Positions 12,459 through 23,479 of a stretch of DNA of 64,000 nt are shown here, in pieces. This stretch comes from Ceratothoa steindachneri (lineage: Eukaryota > Arthropoda > Malacostraca > Isopoda > Cymothoidae): the NCBI GenBank assembly GCA_963969495.1, contig OZ018324.1, forward strand, positions 43,212,609-43,276,608, read 5' to 3'. Position 1 is the first letter of the stretch; every line of letters begins with the position of its first letter. A program made the translations under genes and the position numbers. The notes below the pieces were generated by a model. The model was not told the DNA's origin. It saw only the letters and a program-made list of their open reading frames with translations, and did not search any database.

Positions 12459-12947
12459 GTGGAGGTACCTAAAACATCCATCTCTCTCGCCACACCTGGT
12501 TTCTATGTACGTGTTTTCCAGCCACCTTTCATCAGGTTGTTGAATGAATTCTGGCGTGCAGATGTAGTAAGAACGTCTCTTGTGTTCCTTTCTGTTGGCC
12601 AGAGCGACCTAGTTTTCGTATCAGCTGTTCATATCCCGTCCTACAAGTTTTCTAGTGTGTATAGAGGAGCACTTAAAACGTCGACCTTTGGATACCTAGA
12701 GCGTATCTTTATGTTACTGGTAATTATTTTCCACTATTCAGATGTCATCCATTTTTCCATGTTAGATAAAAATCTCTCAACTAAAACTTTTTCCTTTATT
12801 CTCTTTAAAGCCTTTGACAGTTTACCAATAGATCAACATCTACCTGTAAAATGGAGCCTAAAAATTGTCAAATTTACTCCGAACAGCATGCATTCCTGTG
12901 AATTTAATAGTTGGGCTGATTTACAATTACATGGCGGAGAAAATTAA
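12459..12947 (+). CDS. Unidentified 162-codon ORF
   Basis: One uninterrupted plus-strand frame of 162 codons, long for this AT-rich, stop-rich region. The predicted protein is rich in Phe, Ser, Leu and Val with a hydrophobic patch near residues 85-100 (FMLLVIIFHYSDVIHFS). No zinc finger, helicase, RT, transposase or signal-peptide motif is evident. A shorter overlapping frame lies at 12346-12543. Neither strand gave a recognisable domain. It may be chance, an exon piece, or a divergent transposon remnant; I give it mainly so it can be searched. Confidence 0.25.
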   Translation: MEVPKTSISLATPGFYVRVFQPPFIRLLNEFWRADVVRTSLVFLSVGQSDLVFVSAVHIPSYKFSSVYRGALKTSTFGYLERIFMLLVIIFHYSDVIHFSMLDKNLSTKTFSFILFKAFDSLPIDQHLPVKWSLKIVKFTPNSMHSCEFNSWADLQLHGGEN

Positions 12948-12949
12948 GA

Positions 12950-15425
12950 ACTATCTGGCAACCGTTTTACAAAATGTTAAAATTTAAATGTATTTCTACG
13001 GTCCACTTGTAATTCTTTCAAAAGCGGTGACCGGAAAGAAATAATGAGCTATAGGCAAATCAGTTTCTTCTAAGCAGCTTACCAAATTCTAACCCATTTT
13101 TGAACCAAAAGAGTAACTAGAACGTTTAAATATCCTTATGCAACCAAAAAGGCAGGTTTTTGAGGTTTCTATAGTATGTAAGTTCATTTTGGCTATTTGC
13201 TCACAAATTATTGCAGGATATTAATTATAAATCCCTCTGGATATGGTGTTTATTGACTTATAAAACAATGCTTGATTTAACTCAACGACGGTTTATACTA
13301 CATAATAAAAGAGTTATAACAGCTGAATTTACATAACATCTAAAGTTTTAGTCTCATAAATTGTTAAATAAGTTACGATTTATATAAAAAAGGACGGAAG
13401 TAAAGATAACATACAACCTAAGAGCTGTTTACACGAGGAGAATAATGGAATGGAAATTGATACGGAAAATTTAACTTAATCTGCTTTGCTAACACTATAA
13501 TTTATTTTTTATTAAACCTAGAACAGTTAAAGTCAATTAATAATCATAAATTATAATGTCATTTTTACAGTTGGAATTTCGTTCTAAACTCCATGAAATC
13601 TTATCATGCATATCTCAGGTTCAAAAAGCTAACTCTTTAACCAGTGGTATTTATTATTCAAATTATAAAGAAACGAAACCTGAACAATGAAATTAAAAAA
13701 ACTTAAAACCCAGATAACACAAAGAAATGTATAATGATGAATGCAAGGAATAATGACTCCTAGGCAAAAGGTAACCCGTACGTTGTAGAATATTATTTTG
13801 AAATAGTTTGTATCCTAATGTAATTCTTTACTAAAAAGCACAGATGCGCTGTTTAGTATTAGTTCTTGAAAAAAGTGATTTTATTGAAGTATTTAGTGCA
13901 AAGTTTGTATTCCTTAAATTTTGTGTAGCTAGGCTTCGTCAGGTAAAGAGAGACAAAAGTTTCATGTTTGCACTTTAAATGAGTTTCTTGTAATTTATAA
14001 AAGATTATCAATTTATATTTGGTAGCAAACTTTGTTTCATTTTGTTAATTGGCCTCAGCCCTTTAGGTCTGAGGATCGCTTCCTATCCGAGCTTAACTAA
14101 ATATTTTAATGAAGACTCAAGAGTTTGTTAATAATTAAGTAAATTGCGCCATTCGTTCTTCGCTTCATGGAGATGCCAAAGCAGGCATTGAAATTCATAT
14201 AAAGATCATTATGAAATTTACTTGTTAGTCTATGGCACTTGGGGCTGGTAATCGTCTGGATGAGTAAATAGAGATTTGGATAGTATTGTATGGATTATGT
14301 GGATATGAATACCTCCATAGGAGACACTGTAGATCCACAACAAGAAGTTGTTTGATAGTTAATAAGAAAAAGATGCAAACTTTCGTTTTTGGTAACACGA
14401 ATGCTTTATGTTTTCAATCATCATAGAAATGAGGCATACCAATCTAGACCTGTGCGGCACATGTGTGCAGGCCATATGTGCCCGACGCCTGACTCGCAAA
14501 GCGACTGAGACCTTTCAGGTAAAGACCGAGTGTGGAAGCAAAGTTGAGGATTAGTTTGTTACGTGTAAACAATTAGTTGGTTGTGCGAAAATCTTATACA
14601 AAGGAAAGTCGGTGGGTAATATCTAGATTATTTTGTAGAACATGTTCGTGGTGATTGTTAAACTTACCTCAGCTATATATCATGCTTATATAGTAGTCGG
14701 TGACCATGAAATGCCGTTAATTTCTACGCAGGTAGTGTAATATGTAAAGGTGTGTGTGTTTTATGTTGTTTTCTTCAAGATATTATATTATTAGGTTTCT
14801 AAAATTTGCGTAGAGTGAGTTTTTAGTTCTAAATTTCAGCCATTTTTTTTTAATCAAGACTTAGTCTTGCGAATTGTGTTAACCGCCTCTTTGTTTTGGC
14901 CTACTTGAAGCTATTAGGTAATTTGCTTCCGTGGAGCAATATCAATTTTTAAATATATTAGAGCTGAATTTAAACAATAATCAGGTAAATTTACCTATAG
15001 AGCATTGTATTTTAGTAAATAAATCAACTTTAATAATCTCCCACCATAAATTTAACCACTATATTTTTGCTCAAATGCCCGCTCTTATTGGTGACTGCAT
15101 CCTAGACGTAGGTCCGCAAAGACACACACACAAACTTTTTTATCCGAACATCTTTCTTAAGAGATAAGCTACGATCCAAGAGTAGATACAGAGATTCCGA
15201 ATACACCGATGTTAATTAACATTGAGTCTGATTAGTCACTGGATGGAGTTCCCATATGGCTTCCATTCACGACGCTTGCTATACGCTGTAGGGAAGTAGA
15301 TAGGTAGCCGGTTAGGTGAAGCTCTTGATCCCTCTTAAGTTTTAGTAGATCTCCCGCTCAGATAATGAAATGATCATAAAGATCAGAGTGACAATCAATG
15401 GCAAGTCTAACCACTATTTTCCCCT
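12950..15425. other. No recognisable gene
   Basis: About 2.5 kb of AT-rich sequence with no open frame above 80 codons. No terminal repeat or RNA gene was recognised. Confidence 0.5.
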
Positions 15426-15429
15426 ATTA

Positions 15430-15990
15430 AAAGCGATCTATTGGGGGCGGCCAACCGATGAAATTGTTGGCGAATTTTTTTAAAGGGTTCTCATCTGATT
15501 ACTTCCTTCTAAGAAATAAGTCCTTTAAATTTATAGCCTAAAAATAGGCAAATATTAAAAAAAGAAGAAAAACTCAACCCAAGAGAAACAAACAAAACAC
15601 AAGCACAACAAAGGTGCCCCCCAAAGAACTAGAAATAAACAAAGAAAAGACCCAGAGTAAAAACAAGCTCCGGATGGGAGGAAAGCCCGCCTTTCCCGGG
15701 CACCCGAGCAAGCACCCAACATCATGAATATGTGAAACAAAATGGAGCAGTTCAGCTTCCTTCGGAAAGACCGTCAGTTTGGAGTGCACGAGACTGTCCT
15801 GACGATTGGAGACAAGCGATAGCAATATCGCTAGTCACGGTACTAGGGGAGAGAAGGTAACGTGCGTGAAGATCCTCTTGACTGGGACACACGATGTGAA
15901 TGTGCCGAACAGTCTAGAGGACGACGCACTCGTCGCAGTATTGTTGCCGAAACTAAAGGCTCTCACACCTTCAAAAATCGTTTATTACAC
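15430..15990 (-). pseudogene. LINE ORF2 C-terminal end and 3' UTR
   Basis: On the minus strand the segment begins with CDECVVL, a TAG, TVRHIHIVCPSQEDLHARYL (Cys pair at 15926-15937). This is the Cys-Cys-His-Cys motif found at the end of ORF2, after the RNase H domain, in a jockey/I-type LINE group. Downstream comes a T-rich minus-strand 3' region (plus strand A-rich, 15555-15640) ending near AGCCTAAAAATAGGC. The same order, Cys motif then A-rich tract then AGCCTAATACTAGGC, recurs at 38420-38760, so the two are copies of one family. Only the last part of the element is present. Confidence 0.65.
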
Positions 15991-15999
15991 TCTAAACAA

Positions 16000-16960
16000 T
16001 CCATAAAAAAGTTTCATCACACATTATCCAACATCATCAAACACATACCCCATAAATTTGAATAAAACATCAACAGTACTCAGTGTCAGACTAGATACAA
16101 TAACGGAAGCGGCATTAGGGCAATCCAAGGAATCCATCATTCTTTCCATCTTCAATGATCGTATGATTTGAGCAATCAAAATGGAACCGTGACTACATCA
16201 CGCTACAACAGAGACGAAACAAAGACCTACTTCTTACTACGGGGTGCATTCAGTGACCCCTAGTAAAGAAGTCAATATCTCGCCAGGAGACCCCCATTTG
16301 ACACCTGTTGAAAGCAGTTTCTTAATCCTGCACGAAAACCAAGGTTCCCATAATACCCTAGCGTGATAACCCATGCCATGGCCTTGGAAATATTTGCAAC
16401 TCCAAGAAATCCATCACATAATCAGGTCACTATTACACTTAAACAACACATATAGATATAAAAACTAAAGCCATCCAAACTTTCCACCGAATATCAGACC
16501 AGAAGAAACATTTATTCCATTCCACTTCAAAAATAAGTCCCCCCTAGCAAAGCTCAGGCACGGTCATCAACCTAAAACAAACCAAAAATACCACACTGGC
16601 GAACTTAATATAAAAATCTAATCTAAATTCTACCAAGAACTAAACTGAGATCAATAAGGAGTCGTGGGTCTCTAGACCATCCCTGCCCGGTTGGCGGAGT
16701 ACGTCACAGCTATCGGCCTAAAGGGTGAAGATGGCCAAACTCTCGGAGACGATGTTGTAACACCTGACTTTTTAATGGGTGCCCGCGAGGGGAGAGGAAC
16801 CAAGTGTAGCCTGTTACACTTAGTAACTGGAAGAGGTGCACATATATGCGGCCTGAGTGAAAATTAATGAAGTCTTTTCATAGGGTTTACATGAACATTC
16901 TGATGGGACCTGGGAAAATTGTTATTGCGCTTCCCACTCTTTTTTTCTCAGAACTATTTT
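16000..16960. other. No recognisable gene
   Basis: Moderately AT-rich with no open frame of note. The stretch 16640-16870 is more GC-rich but has no tRNA-like fold or coding motif that I can support. Confidence 0.45.
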
Positions 16961-17125
16961 ATTTTATTATTATTATTATTCACTATTACTATTATTATAA
17001 TTTTTATTATTATTAGTATTACTATTGTTATTATTATATTAATATTATAAAGGGTGTTCCATTAAGACAGATCGAAGTTAGTTGTAAATAAAACAGTGTA
17101 ATTGGGTGAAAATTTATTTATTTTA

Positions 17126-17344
17126 CTATTGGATCATATTCCCGCACACTGCAGAAATGTTTTCAGCTGAACGGCGTAAACAAGCACGCAATGGTGTTTT
17201 CATATCTGCCACCGAGCCTGTTTGTTTGAATTTACGAACAATTTTCCCGATTACACTCTCGGTTAGTCGATTATGTTGACCCCCAAAATCGCGAAGTAAC
17301 TGAAATGCGTTTCTATTTGAACGTCCATTTTCGTAATAGGCTTG
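17126..17344 (-). pseudogene. DUF4817 domain, tandem-duplicate copy
   Basis: Upstream copy of the same domain, differing at three bases from the copy at 17612-17830 (for example GRSNRNAFQ against CSNRNAFR). It is cut off from its own N-terminal codons because unit 1 of the duplication ends inside the LTR. Confidence 0.88.
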
Positions 17345-17452
17345 TGTGATAGAACGGGTTGAGGCCGCGTTAATTTCAACCACTATCACATGTTATTTAA
17401 AACCACGATGCTACCCACGTGCATCTTTGCTTTGAAGCCTGGGGCCTTATCG
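17345..17452 (+). mobile_element. Truncated first 108 bp of Gypsy-1-type LTR
   Basis: Begins TGTGATAGAACGGGTTGAGG with the internal partner CTATCACA, identical in layout to the full copy at 17831. It ends at the tandem-duplication junction. It arose by duplication rather than by separate insertion. Confidence 0.9.
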
Positions 17453-17611
17453 CCACTATTATTATTCACTATTACTATTATTATAATTTTTATTATTATT
17501 AGTATTACTATTGTTATTATTATATTAATATTATAAAGGGTGTTCCATTAAGACAGATCGAAGTTAGTTGTAAATAAAACAGTGTAATTGGGTGAAAATT
17601 TATTTATTTTA

Positions 17612-17830
17612 CTATTGGATCATATTCCCGCACACTGCAGAAATGTTTTCAGCTGAACGGCGTAAACAAGCACGCAATGGTGTTTTCATATCTGCCACCG
17701 AGCCTGTTTGTTTGAATTTACGAACAATTTTCCCGATTACACTCTCGGTTAGTCGATCATGTTGACCCCCAAAATCGCGAAGTAACCGAAATGCGTTTCT
17801 ATTTGAACATCCATTTTCGTAATAGGCTTG
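17612..17830 (-). pseudogene. DUF4817 helix-turn-helix of mariner-like transposase
   Basis: Minus-strand coding AYYENG, then CSNRNAFRLLRDFGGQ, TESVIGKIVRKFKQTGSV and RRSAENISAV matches the DUF4817 DNA-binding helix-turn-helix that starts many arthropod mariner-like transposases. The frame ends at a stop at 17612 just after the domain. The true start codon lies on the far side of the LTR: ATG at 19028-19026 encodes MERLTIE, a TAA, then LVKFIEA, rejoining AYYENG across the insertion. The apparent 87-codon frame to 17875 therefore uses LTR sequence for its first 15 codons and is artificial. Near-identical copy at 17126-17347. Confidence 0.88.
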
Positions 17831-18984
17831 TGTGATAGAACGGGTTGAGGCCGCGTTAATTTCAACCACTATCACATGTTATTTAAAACCACGATGCTAC
17901 CCACGTGCATCTTTGCTTTGAAGCCTGGGGCCTTATCGCAGCCCCCTGAGTCAATGTTTAAACAAGGAGGTTTATCTTCCTCCGTCGCCCCATGCGCCGC
18001 CCTCGCCAGATTGAGTTAGGCTTATGGGCAGATAAGGCCATTGTTCTCAGGCTCGGCTGTGCATTCCCCCGAAGCTCCCACTCCATTGTCCCCCACGCCA
18101 AAGAAATGTCCCAGCTATATATATGGAAACTTAACCATTAAGATTCAGATTGGAAATCCAGATTTTCGTCGCGAAACATCACTACGACCCATTCTCACCT
18201 TGTGCGCCAAGGGACCTCGACCTCGAGATTCACCATCACTTGTCCAGAAGGAGAACAATATCCCTTGAGTGCCAAAGTTCGAGCCTTTCGTGACGCCAAG
18301 TCCACAAGGCTTTCCCTGTTTGTTAAGAAAGAGAACAACGTTGGAACAGCCATTGTTCGTTTGAGCTTGTTGACAAGAAATGGTTCTCACCCCCCCCCCC
18401 TCCCCTGTTGTTCAAAAGAGAACAACGTAGAACAGCCATTGTTCGTTTGAGCCCGTTCGCCAAGAAACGGTTCTCATTCCCAAGACGCCACGTCAGGATC
18501 ATTTAACCCCCCCCCCCCTGGCTGGAACTCGCCAGCGGACCTAAAATTCCTTCACGTCGCCTTCCTCTGCACAAAAAGTATAATTACGTAATCCGAATGT
18601 TACCTTTGAGTATTTAACCCTTTTGTCAATTCTATCCTGTGCTTCAAATGGTTTAGCGAACCATCCCCTGCCTTTAACTTTATATTTGTTTTACCTTTTT
18701 AAATCTTTTAATCCTCGGATTAGCTCGATTCCCCACGACCCTTTCCATTCTCTGTTTATGTCAATATTTTCCGTTTTGTGTGTTGTTGATAGTTATTATT
18801 TATAAAACTATATTTTATTAATGATAGTAATATTATTATCCTTGAGCTCAGTTCCACTTCTTAAGCATTTTAAAGATACATAATATCGGCCAGCTAGACA
18901 ATCCACGCACTCTAAAGATAATTAAAGAAGTTCCCTCAACGAATAGTTATATATAGTATATCGTTGAGAGTCCATTGTACGACA
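17831..18984 (+). mobile_element. Solo LTR, Gypsy-1 family, inside MITE
   Basis: Starts TGTGATAG and ends CATTGTACGACA, that is TG...CA. It is flanked by GCTTG (17826-17830) and GCTTC (18985-18989), a 5-bp target duplication with one change. It interrupts the MITE transposase between IEA and YYENG codons. The body matches the LTRs at 40709, 45701 and 53412 throughout, including the GGCTTATGGGCAGATAAGGC block, two minisatellite units (18318-18475), C-tracts and the AATAAA-rich end. No internal element sequence adjoins, so it is a solo LTR left by LTR-LTR recombination or an equivalent loss. Confidence 0.93.
18318..18475 (+). repeat. LTR minisatellite, about 2 units
   Basis: Two units of the ~80-bp repeat found in every copy of this LTR: TTGTTC-type stem, GAACAAC, TAGAACAGCCATTGTTC, GAGCCCGTT, AAACGGTTCTCA, then a C-tract. 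Lowest unit number among the close copies. Confidence 0.85.
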
Positions 18985-19143
18985 GCTTCGATAAATTTAA
19001 CAAGTTATTCGATTGTTAATCTTTCCATGGTTGAAATTGACAAAGACTGAGGCTGTTAAATCTGAAAGAAAAAAGAAAAAATCATTAGACGCTCAAACCT
19101 AACTCACATTTAAAATCGGTCGAAGTTATTGGAACACCCTTTA

Positions 19144-19300
19144 AATATAATCATTATCATTATCGTTAACATTATCCTATCGAAATTAGTATTAGTAGTA
19201 GTAATCTTGTTATTATTGTTGTTGATGTATTATCATAATTATTATTTTATTTTTATCATTATTATGATCTTTAACGATATTATTATCATTATCATTACAC
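19144..19300. repeat. (ATT/ATC)n low-complexity tract
   Basis: Simple AT-rich triplet repeat immediately outside the MITE right end. Similar tracts lie at 16960-17040, 17453-17530 and 21150-21230. The open frame over it (19129-19344) is compositional. Confidence 0.85.
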
Positions 19301-19541
19301 TGGCGTGCTTTTCAATCCTTTTTTCAAAGGTTGCAGTTTTTTAAACTGATTTAGAATCATTTTTGAATCCTGAATTTAAGAATGAAGTTCGATTCTTTGG
19401 TCAAGTCTGGTTTCTAAGATAAGCTTGATTTACTTCTTTGGAGTGGACCTAGGGGATCAGGATGAGCTATTTGCTCCCCATATTTGCAGTAAAACATGTG
19501 TGAAAAATCTACGGGATTGAAGTAATAAGAAAAGGAAGAGT

Positions 19542-20890
19542 ATGCCATTTTGTGTCCCAATGGTGTGGGGGGAAGGAAAAGATCACAGCACCGACTGCTT
19601 CTTTTGCATGACAAATTTGAAAGGCATCAATCGCAAGAACAAGCACCATGTTCAATACACCAATCTTGCTTCTGCTATAAGATCACTCCCTCATGCTCCA
19701 GATATTACTATTCCTGAGCATAAGTTTACCAAGGGTTCTAGATCTAATTACGAAGATCGTGTCGCCACCGATAGAGCAGAGTTTGATGCATACAAGTCAA
19801 ACTCAACGACCTAACACGAGACATGAACTTCTCAGCTATTTGGTTCACGTCTTTGAGAGTAATGTATGCTGGCACCAGGGACAATATTTTTTTCTATCGT
19901 GACCGGGACAAAAAAATTAGGAATTTTTCACGTTTGATGGATCCTATTTTCTGGTCAACTGTATAAACATTACTGACCTGCTCAACTTAATGGGCCTGAA
20001 GTATGATGCTATGGAATGGAAAGGTTTAACTAACTCATCTAACAGAAGTCTCAAGGTAGTTCATAATAACAGAAATAGGTTTTCATCGACCCCTGTTGGA
20101 TACTCAGCTGCAGGGGAAGAAACCTGCAACGGTATGGACTGTCTGTTGTCGGCTCTCAACTAGCATGAAAAAAAATGGTAGATCAGTGGTGATTTTAAAA
20201 TGCTTGGACTCATACTATGTCTTCTACGTGGGTACACAAAGTATCCATGGTCTATGTGCTTGAGAGACAGTTGGGTGACAAAAAGACTGGCCGTTAAGAC
20301 AAAGATTAAAACCCTGTTGCCACAACATTCTGTTACGCCCTCTGATTGAACCGATCAATATATTTCTCCTACCCTTGCACTTTGGAAACGCAATGAGCAG
20401 GGAGGGTAGATGATTTTCTTTCCTCCGTCAGAAGTTTCCAAGAGTCAGCATGGGAAAACTGAAGGCAGGTGTATATGATAGTCCTCAAATAAAGGAGCTC
20501 ATCAAGGACACCATTTATTATAACGCACAGATTTCTGTTAAACTGGTTGGTTTTTCCTTAAGTCAGTCATTGCAAACTTCCTTGGCAACCACAGAAGTCC
20601 TCAGTATGAGAAGGCGGTGGATAAGTCAATAGAGAATTTCTGAAAACCTCGTGTGCGCATATCAGTGAAAATGCACTTTCTTCGGTCTCACCTGGACTAT
20701 TATTCCCGAGAATTGTGGAGGCTTCAGTGAAAAACACAGTTAACCCTTTCACCAAAATATCCGTGGAATAGAGGCATGCTACCCACAGCGTTGGTATTGC
20801 ACCTTTCTGCCTAACTACTGGTGGTGCATGAAAATGGATTTGGTGTTTGCTAGGGATAATTGGAAGTCCCTAAAGAGAGCATTCATTCAT
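19542..20890 (+). pseudogene. Multicopy arthropod protein relic, function unknown
   Basis: An open start (19542-19814, MPFCVPMVWGEGKDHSTDC, FFC, then KNKHHVQY) leads into a series of interrupted pieces: MNFSAIWFTSLRVMYAGTRDN (about 19822), LMGLKYDAMEWK (about 19990), GDFKMLGLILCLLRGYTKYP (about 20190), then KHGKLKAGVYD-type (about 20445), IANFLGNHRSPQYEKAVDKS (about 20570) and MHFLRSHLDYYSRE (about 20670). I recognise this as a large, widely repeated arthropod family usually left as uncharacterized, with a CX2C near the start; its copy number suggests a mobile origin. Many stops and shifts show it is dead here. I do not know its biochemical role. Confidence 0.55.
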
Positions 20891-20899
20891 GAGCAGCTT

Positions 20900-21780
20900 T
20901 TCTGTATGTTCTACATTGGTTAGTATCAATTAGAACATTCTGTAAGCCTTCTGTCTATAATTTACTTAAAAATTTAATATAGTCTGGACATTCGTCTACC
21001 GATAGATTGGAATATAGGAATTTATGGCATGTGCTTATATCTCCAAAACTTGATCTGATGAGATAAAATGAGCATGATTTTCAGATTCAGCAAGAAAAAC
21101 TGGACTAAAATCATGTATTATGGGTTAGAGCTTGAAAAAAGCGCAGCCCAGTATTATCATCATCCTTATTATTATTATTTTTATTATTTATAATTATTAT
21201 TTCATATTATTTATTATTATGCCTATCCCCTCAACCTTTTATCTACCCGCACTTCGTACCAGGCGGAACTGTTCTCACTTGGATGGAGTTCGGTCGACTA
21301 GACACGGTGCCTTAGTGGAATGCATACGATACTGTCATCACGTAGTACCAAGACATGATAATAATAGGGATTCATCCACCTAACACTTCCTTTACTGCAC
21401 TCACCTTTATCTACTCTCTTTATTACATTGCCCCTTTCCTTTAAATAGGTTCTAGCTACGCGACTCACTTATGTCCTCTTATGGCAGAAAACCTACCGGC
21501 CAAAGCAATTCTTAAGCAAAGGATGTATTCAGCCATCGAATTTGCTCAAACTACCTCGAGGAGGCTACGTCTGACGATCATTTATGGTAAATCTCAAGAA
21601 TAATTTCACCAGAATGGCGAGACGGGTTATCAATGCTCATCTAAGCCCCAACGGGTGGTCCAATTATTTGTAAATGATTACATTCTGCACTTTTTAGTCG
21701 CCTGCGAGTCTGGTCGATCGGTCGGTCCCAGTTTTGCTTTTTTGTTGTTTTTTGTAATGACATTGTAACTATTACGTCAA
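20900..21780. other. No gene; contains (ATT)n at 21150-21230
   Basis: Apart from the ATT-rich tract, nothing is recognisable. Slightly GC-richer around 21240-21370 without a coding motif. Confidence 0.5.
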
Positions 21781-21837
21781 TTCTAACAAAGTATGAAAGA
21801 CTTATGTTGTTTTACATTCTCTTTCGAATCATCACCT

Positions 21838-22350
21838 ACAAAACCTACACCACCACCGCCACCTATACCACCACCAGCTATATCACCACCTACACCACTA
21901 CCCCTACCACTTACATCACCTACCCCACCGCCACCAATACCAGCTACATCACCACCACCTACACCACCACAACCTACACCACCACAACCTATACCACCAC
22001 AACCTACACCACCACAACCTATACCACCACAACCTACACCACCTCCCCCACTATCGCCTACACCATAACCACCTAGACCACTTACACGTCCACTCACATA
22101 CACCACCTAGACCACCTGCGCCATCGATACCACCTATAACTAAACCGCCAACATGACCTCCTTCACTTCCACAATATAAACCATCAACTACACCACCCCT
22201 TACGCCAAAAGCACCGACAGCACTACTACCTACACCAACCCCCCTTCACACAACCACCACTTTCACCACCACGACCTACGCCACAACCACCTACACCTTC
22301 ACCACCGACAAAAATAACTCCTACAACACCTACACCACCACCATCACGAC
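21838..22350. repeat. Proline-codon minisatellite (CCWACACCACCA-type)
   Basis: Array of CCTAYACCACCAC-like units. The most regular part is at 21955-22040, where CCTACACCACCACAA and CCTATACCACCACAA alternate as a 30-bp higher-order unit; it degenerates outward to about 22350. Because the unit length is a multiple of three and lacks stops, frames stay open in several phases on both strands (for example Pro/Gln-rich PPTPPQP repeats on plus, Gly/Cys-rich repeats on minus). I read these as by-products of the repeat, not as genes. Confidence 0.85.
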
Positions 22351-22399
22351 CTCCACCATCATCTCGTACTTTCATACAATTATTTTCTCTTTCATCTAA

Positions 22400-23470
22400 C
22401 CATAGATAGAAGTGAAGAGAATAGTGGGTGATGGCAGGCACATCGTGATCCGACTCCATGCGCGGTTTCGTCCGCCCTAGAAGTCGAGGTGGACGATTGA
22501 TAACAAGGCACAAATTTAATCGTTGAAGGGCACCCCTCTTAACATTTCCATTAAACAAATTGTCATGATTGGATTAGCTATTACCTTGAAGCTGCACCAA
22601 TAAAAAGGTGATGCCCCTCACCCCTGTGCTTTCTCAGAGCCTCCTTCAAGCTTCTTCCAGAGGAAAAGGGGCTTATCTCTCTCCTTTCTTGAAGAGCTTT
22701 GGAGGGTTTGCCTCTTAGTTCAGGGCATAGGCACCTTTTCTCTCACAGGGAACTAGTAAGAGAGCGAGCAGGTGGCCGAAAATTCACCGCTTCTGGTGAG
22801 GGTGGCTCGATAGGGCCAATCCTCCTAGATGGGCAATGGATAGCAGGGCTTGTCCTTCCATATCCTATATGGTCCTATAGGCATGCATATGCACCTTACA
22901 CGGAGCAGACGTGTTTATCCCCCTCTCTGCCCTGATAGATGTCGGTTCGCCGGCCAGAGACTTGGGAGTGAATGAAGGTACCTCGAATGAGATTGGTTTT
23001 TCTTAGAGATAGGGAATGGGCACATGAAGCCTCCTCTGAGGTGGATATAGTAAGGAGTAACCCAACTCAAGACGGAAGAATCTTCCATGAGGTCGAACAC
23101 GGGTTCTGTGACAACTCCGTACGTGAGTCAGCCAGTGTACAAAGCTTTTCATCAGGTGACTTGGATCTCTGAGGACTCAAGAAGAGATGGTACCTCCTCC
23201 TAATACTGGTCTCCACTTGAATGCTGAGTCTTCTCCATCTCAGAAAAAGATCTTAATGAGGCTGGGCCGTACCGCCTAGGGGCGCTTTCCGTTGGTGAAG
23301 AGAAGCGTGTTCACTCCCCGCCCTCCTCTCCTGAAAAGGAAAGAAACATGAAGGCAACAGAAAGGATTAGGATTTCCTCCCACTAAGCAAAGGCTCCAGT
23401 GAAGTACGGGTCTGCTGCCGCTTTGGCAGCCAAAAATGGCACGACCGGTCCCGAGGCGCCATCAGGTGGG
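22400..23470. other. GC-moderate stretch, possibly LINE 5' UTR
   Basis: No stop-free conserved coding. It precedes a LINE ORF1 fragment and is GC-richer than the surrounding sequence, so it may be the untranslated leader of that LINE, but I have no direct evidence. The 78-codon plus frame at 22699-22935 carries no motif. Confidence 0.3.
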
Positions 23471-23479
23471 TAGGCACAG

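Larger units (their letters stand above)
16967..17938. repeat. Recent 486-bp tandem duplication
   Basis: Two adjacent units, about 16967-17452 and 17453-17938, are nearly identical: I count three substitutions. Each unit contains an (ATT)n-rich lead-in, a MITE terminus (AAGGGTGTTCC), the antisense DUF4817 transposase start, and the first ~108 bp of the Gypsy-1-type LTR. Unit 1 stops inside the LTR at ...CCTTATCGC and immediately restarts in the (ATT)n tract. The breakpoint sequence CACTATTATTATT suggests slippage or unequal exchange primed by the ATT repeat. Confidence 0.93.
17536..19141 (-). mobile_element. DUF4817 mariner-like MITE, split by an LTR
   Basis: The left end AAGGGTGTTCCATTAA (17536) is matched on the opposite strand by AAGGGTGTTCCAATAA ending at 19141. 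Both are flanked by TA (17534-17535 and 19142-19143), as for Tc1/mariner. After subtracting the LTR at 17831-18984 the element is only about 450 bp. It holds the 5' end of a transposase gene and none of the catalytic domain, so it is a non-autonomous MITE. The upstream tandem copy repeats its left part from 17050. Confidence 0.85.

Noticed and set aside
16640..16870. tRNA or small RNA gene in the GC-richer patch
   Set aside because: No cloverleaf arms or TTCGA-type T-loop in the right spacing could be assembled.
17612..17875. A complete 87-residue DUF4817 protein starting MIVVEIN
   Set aside because: The first 15 codons are antisense LTR sequence; the true start lies beyond the LTR at 19028, so this is a composite of two elements.
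21783..22106. Gly/Cys-rich and Pro-rich proteins over the minisatellite
   Set aside because: Open in several phases on both strands because the unit is a multiple of three without stops; no start context or conserved flank.
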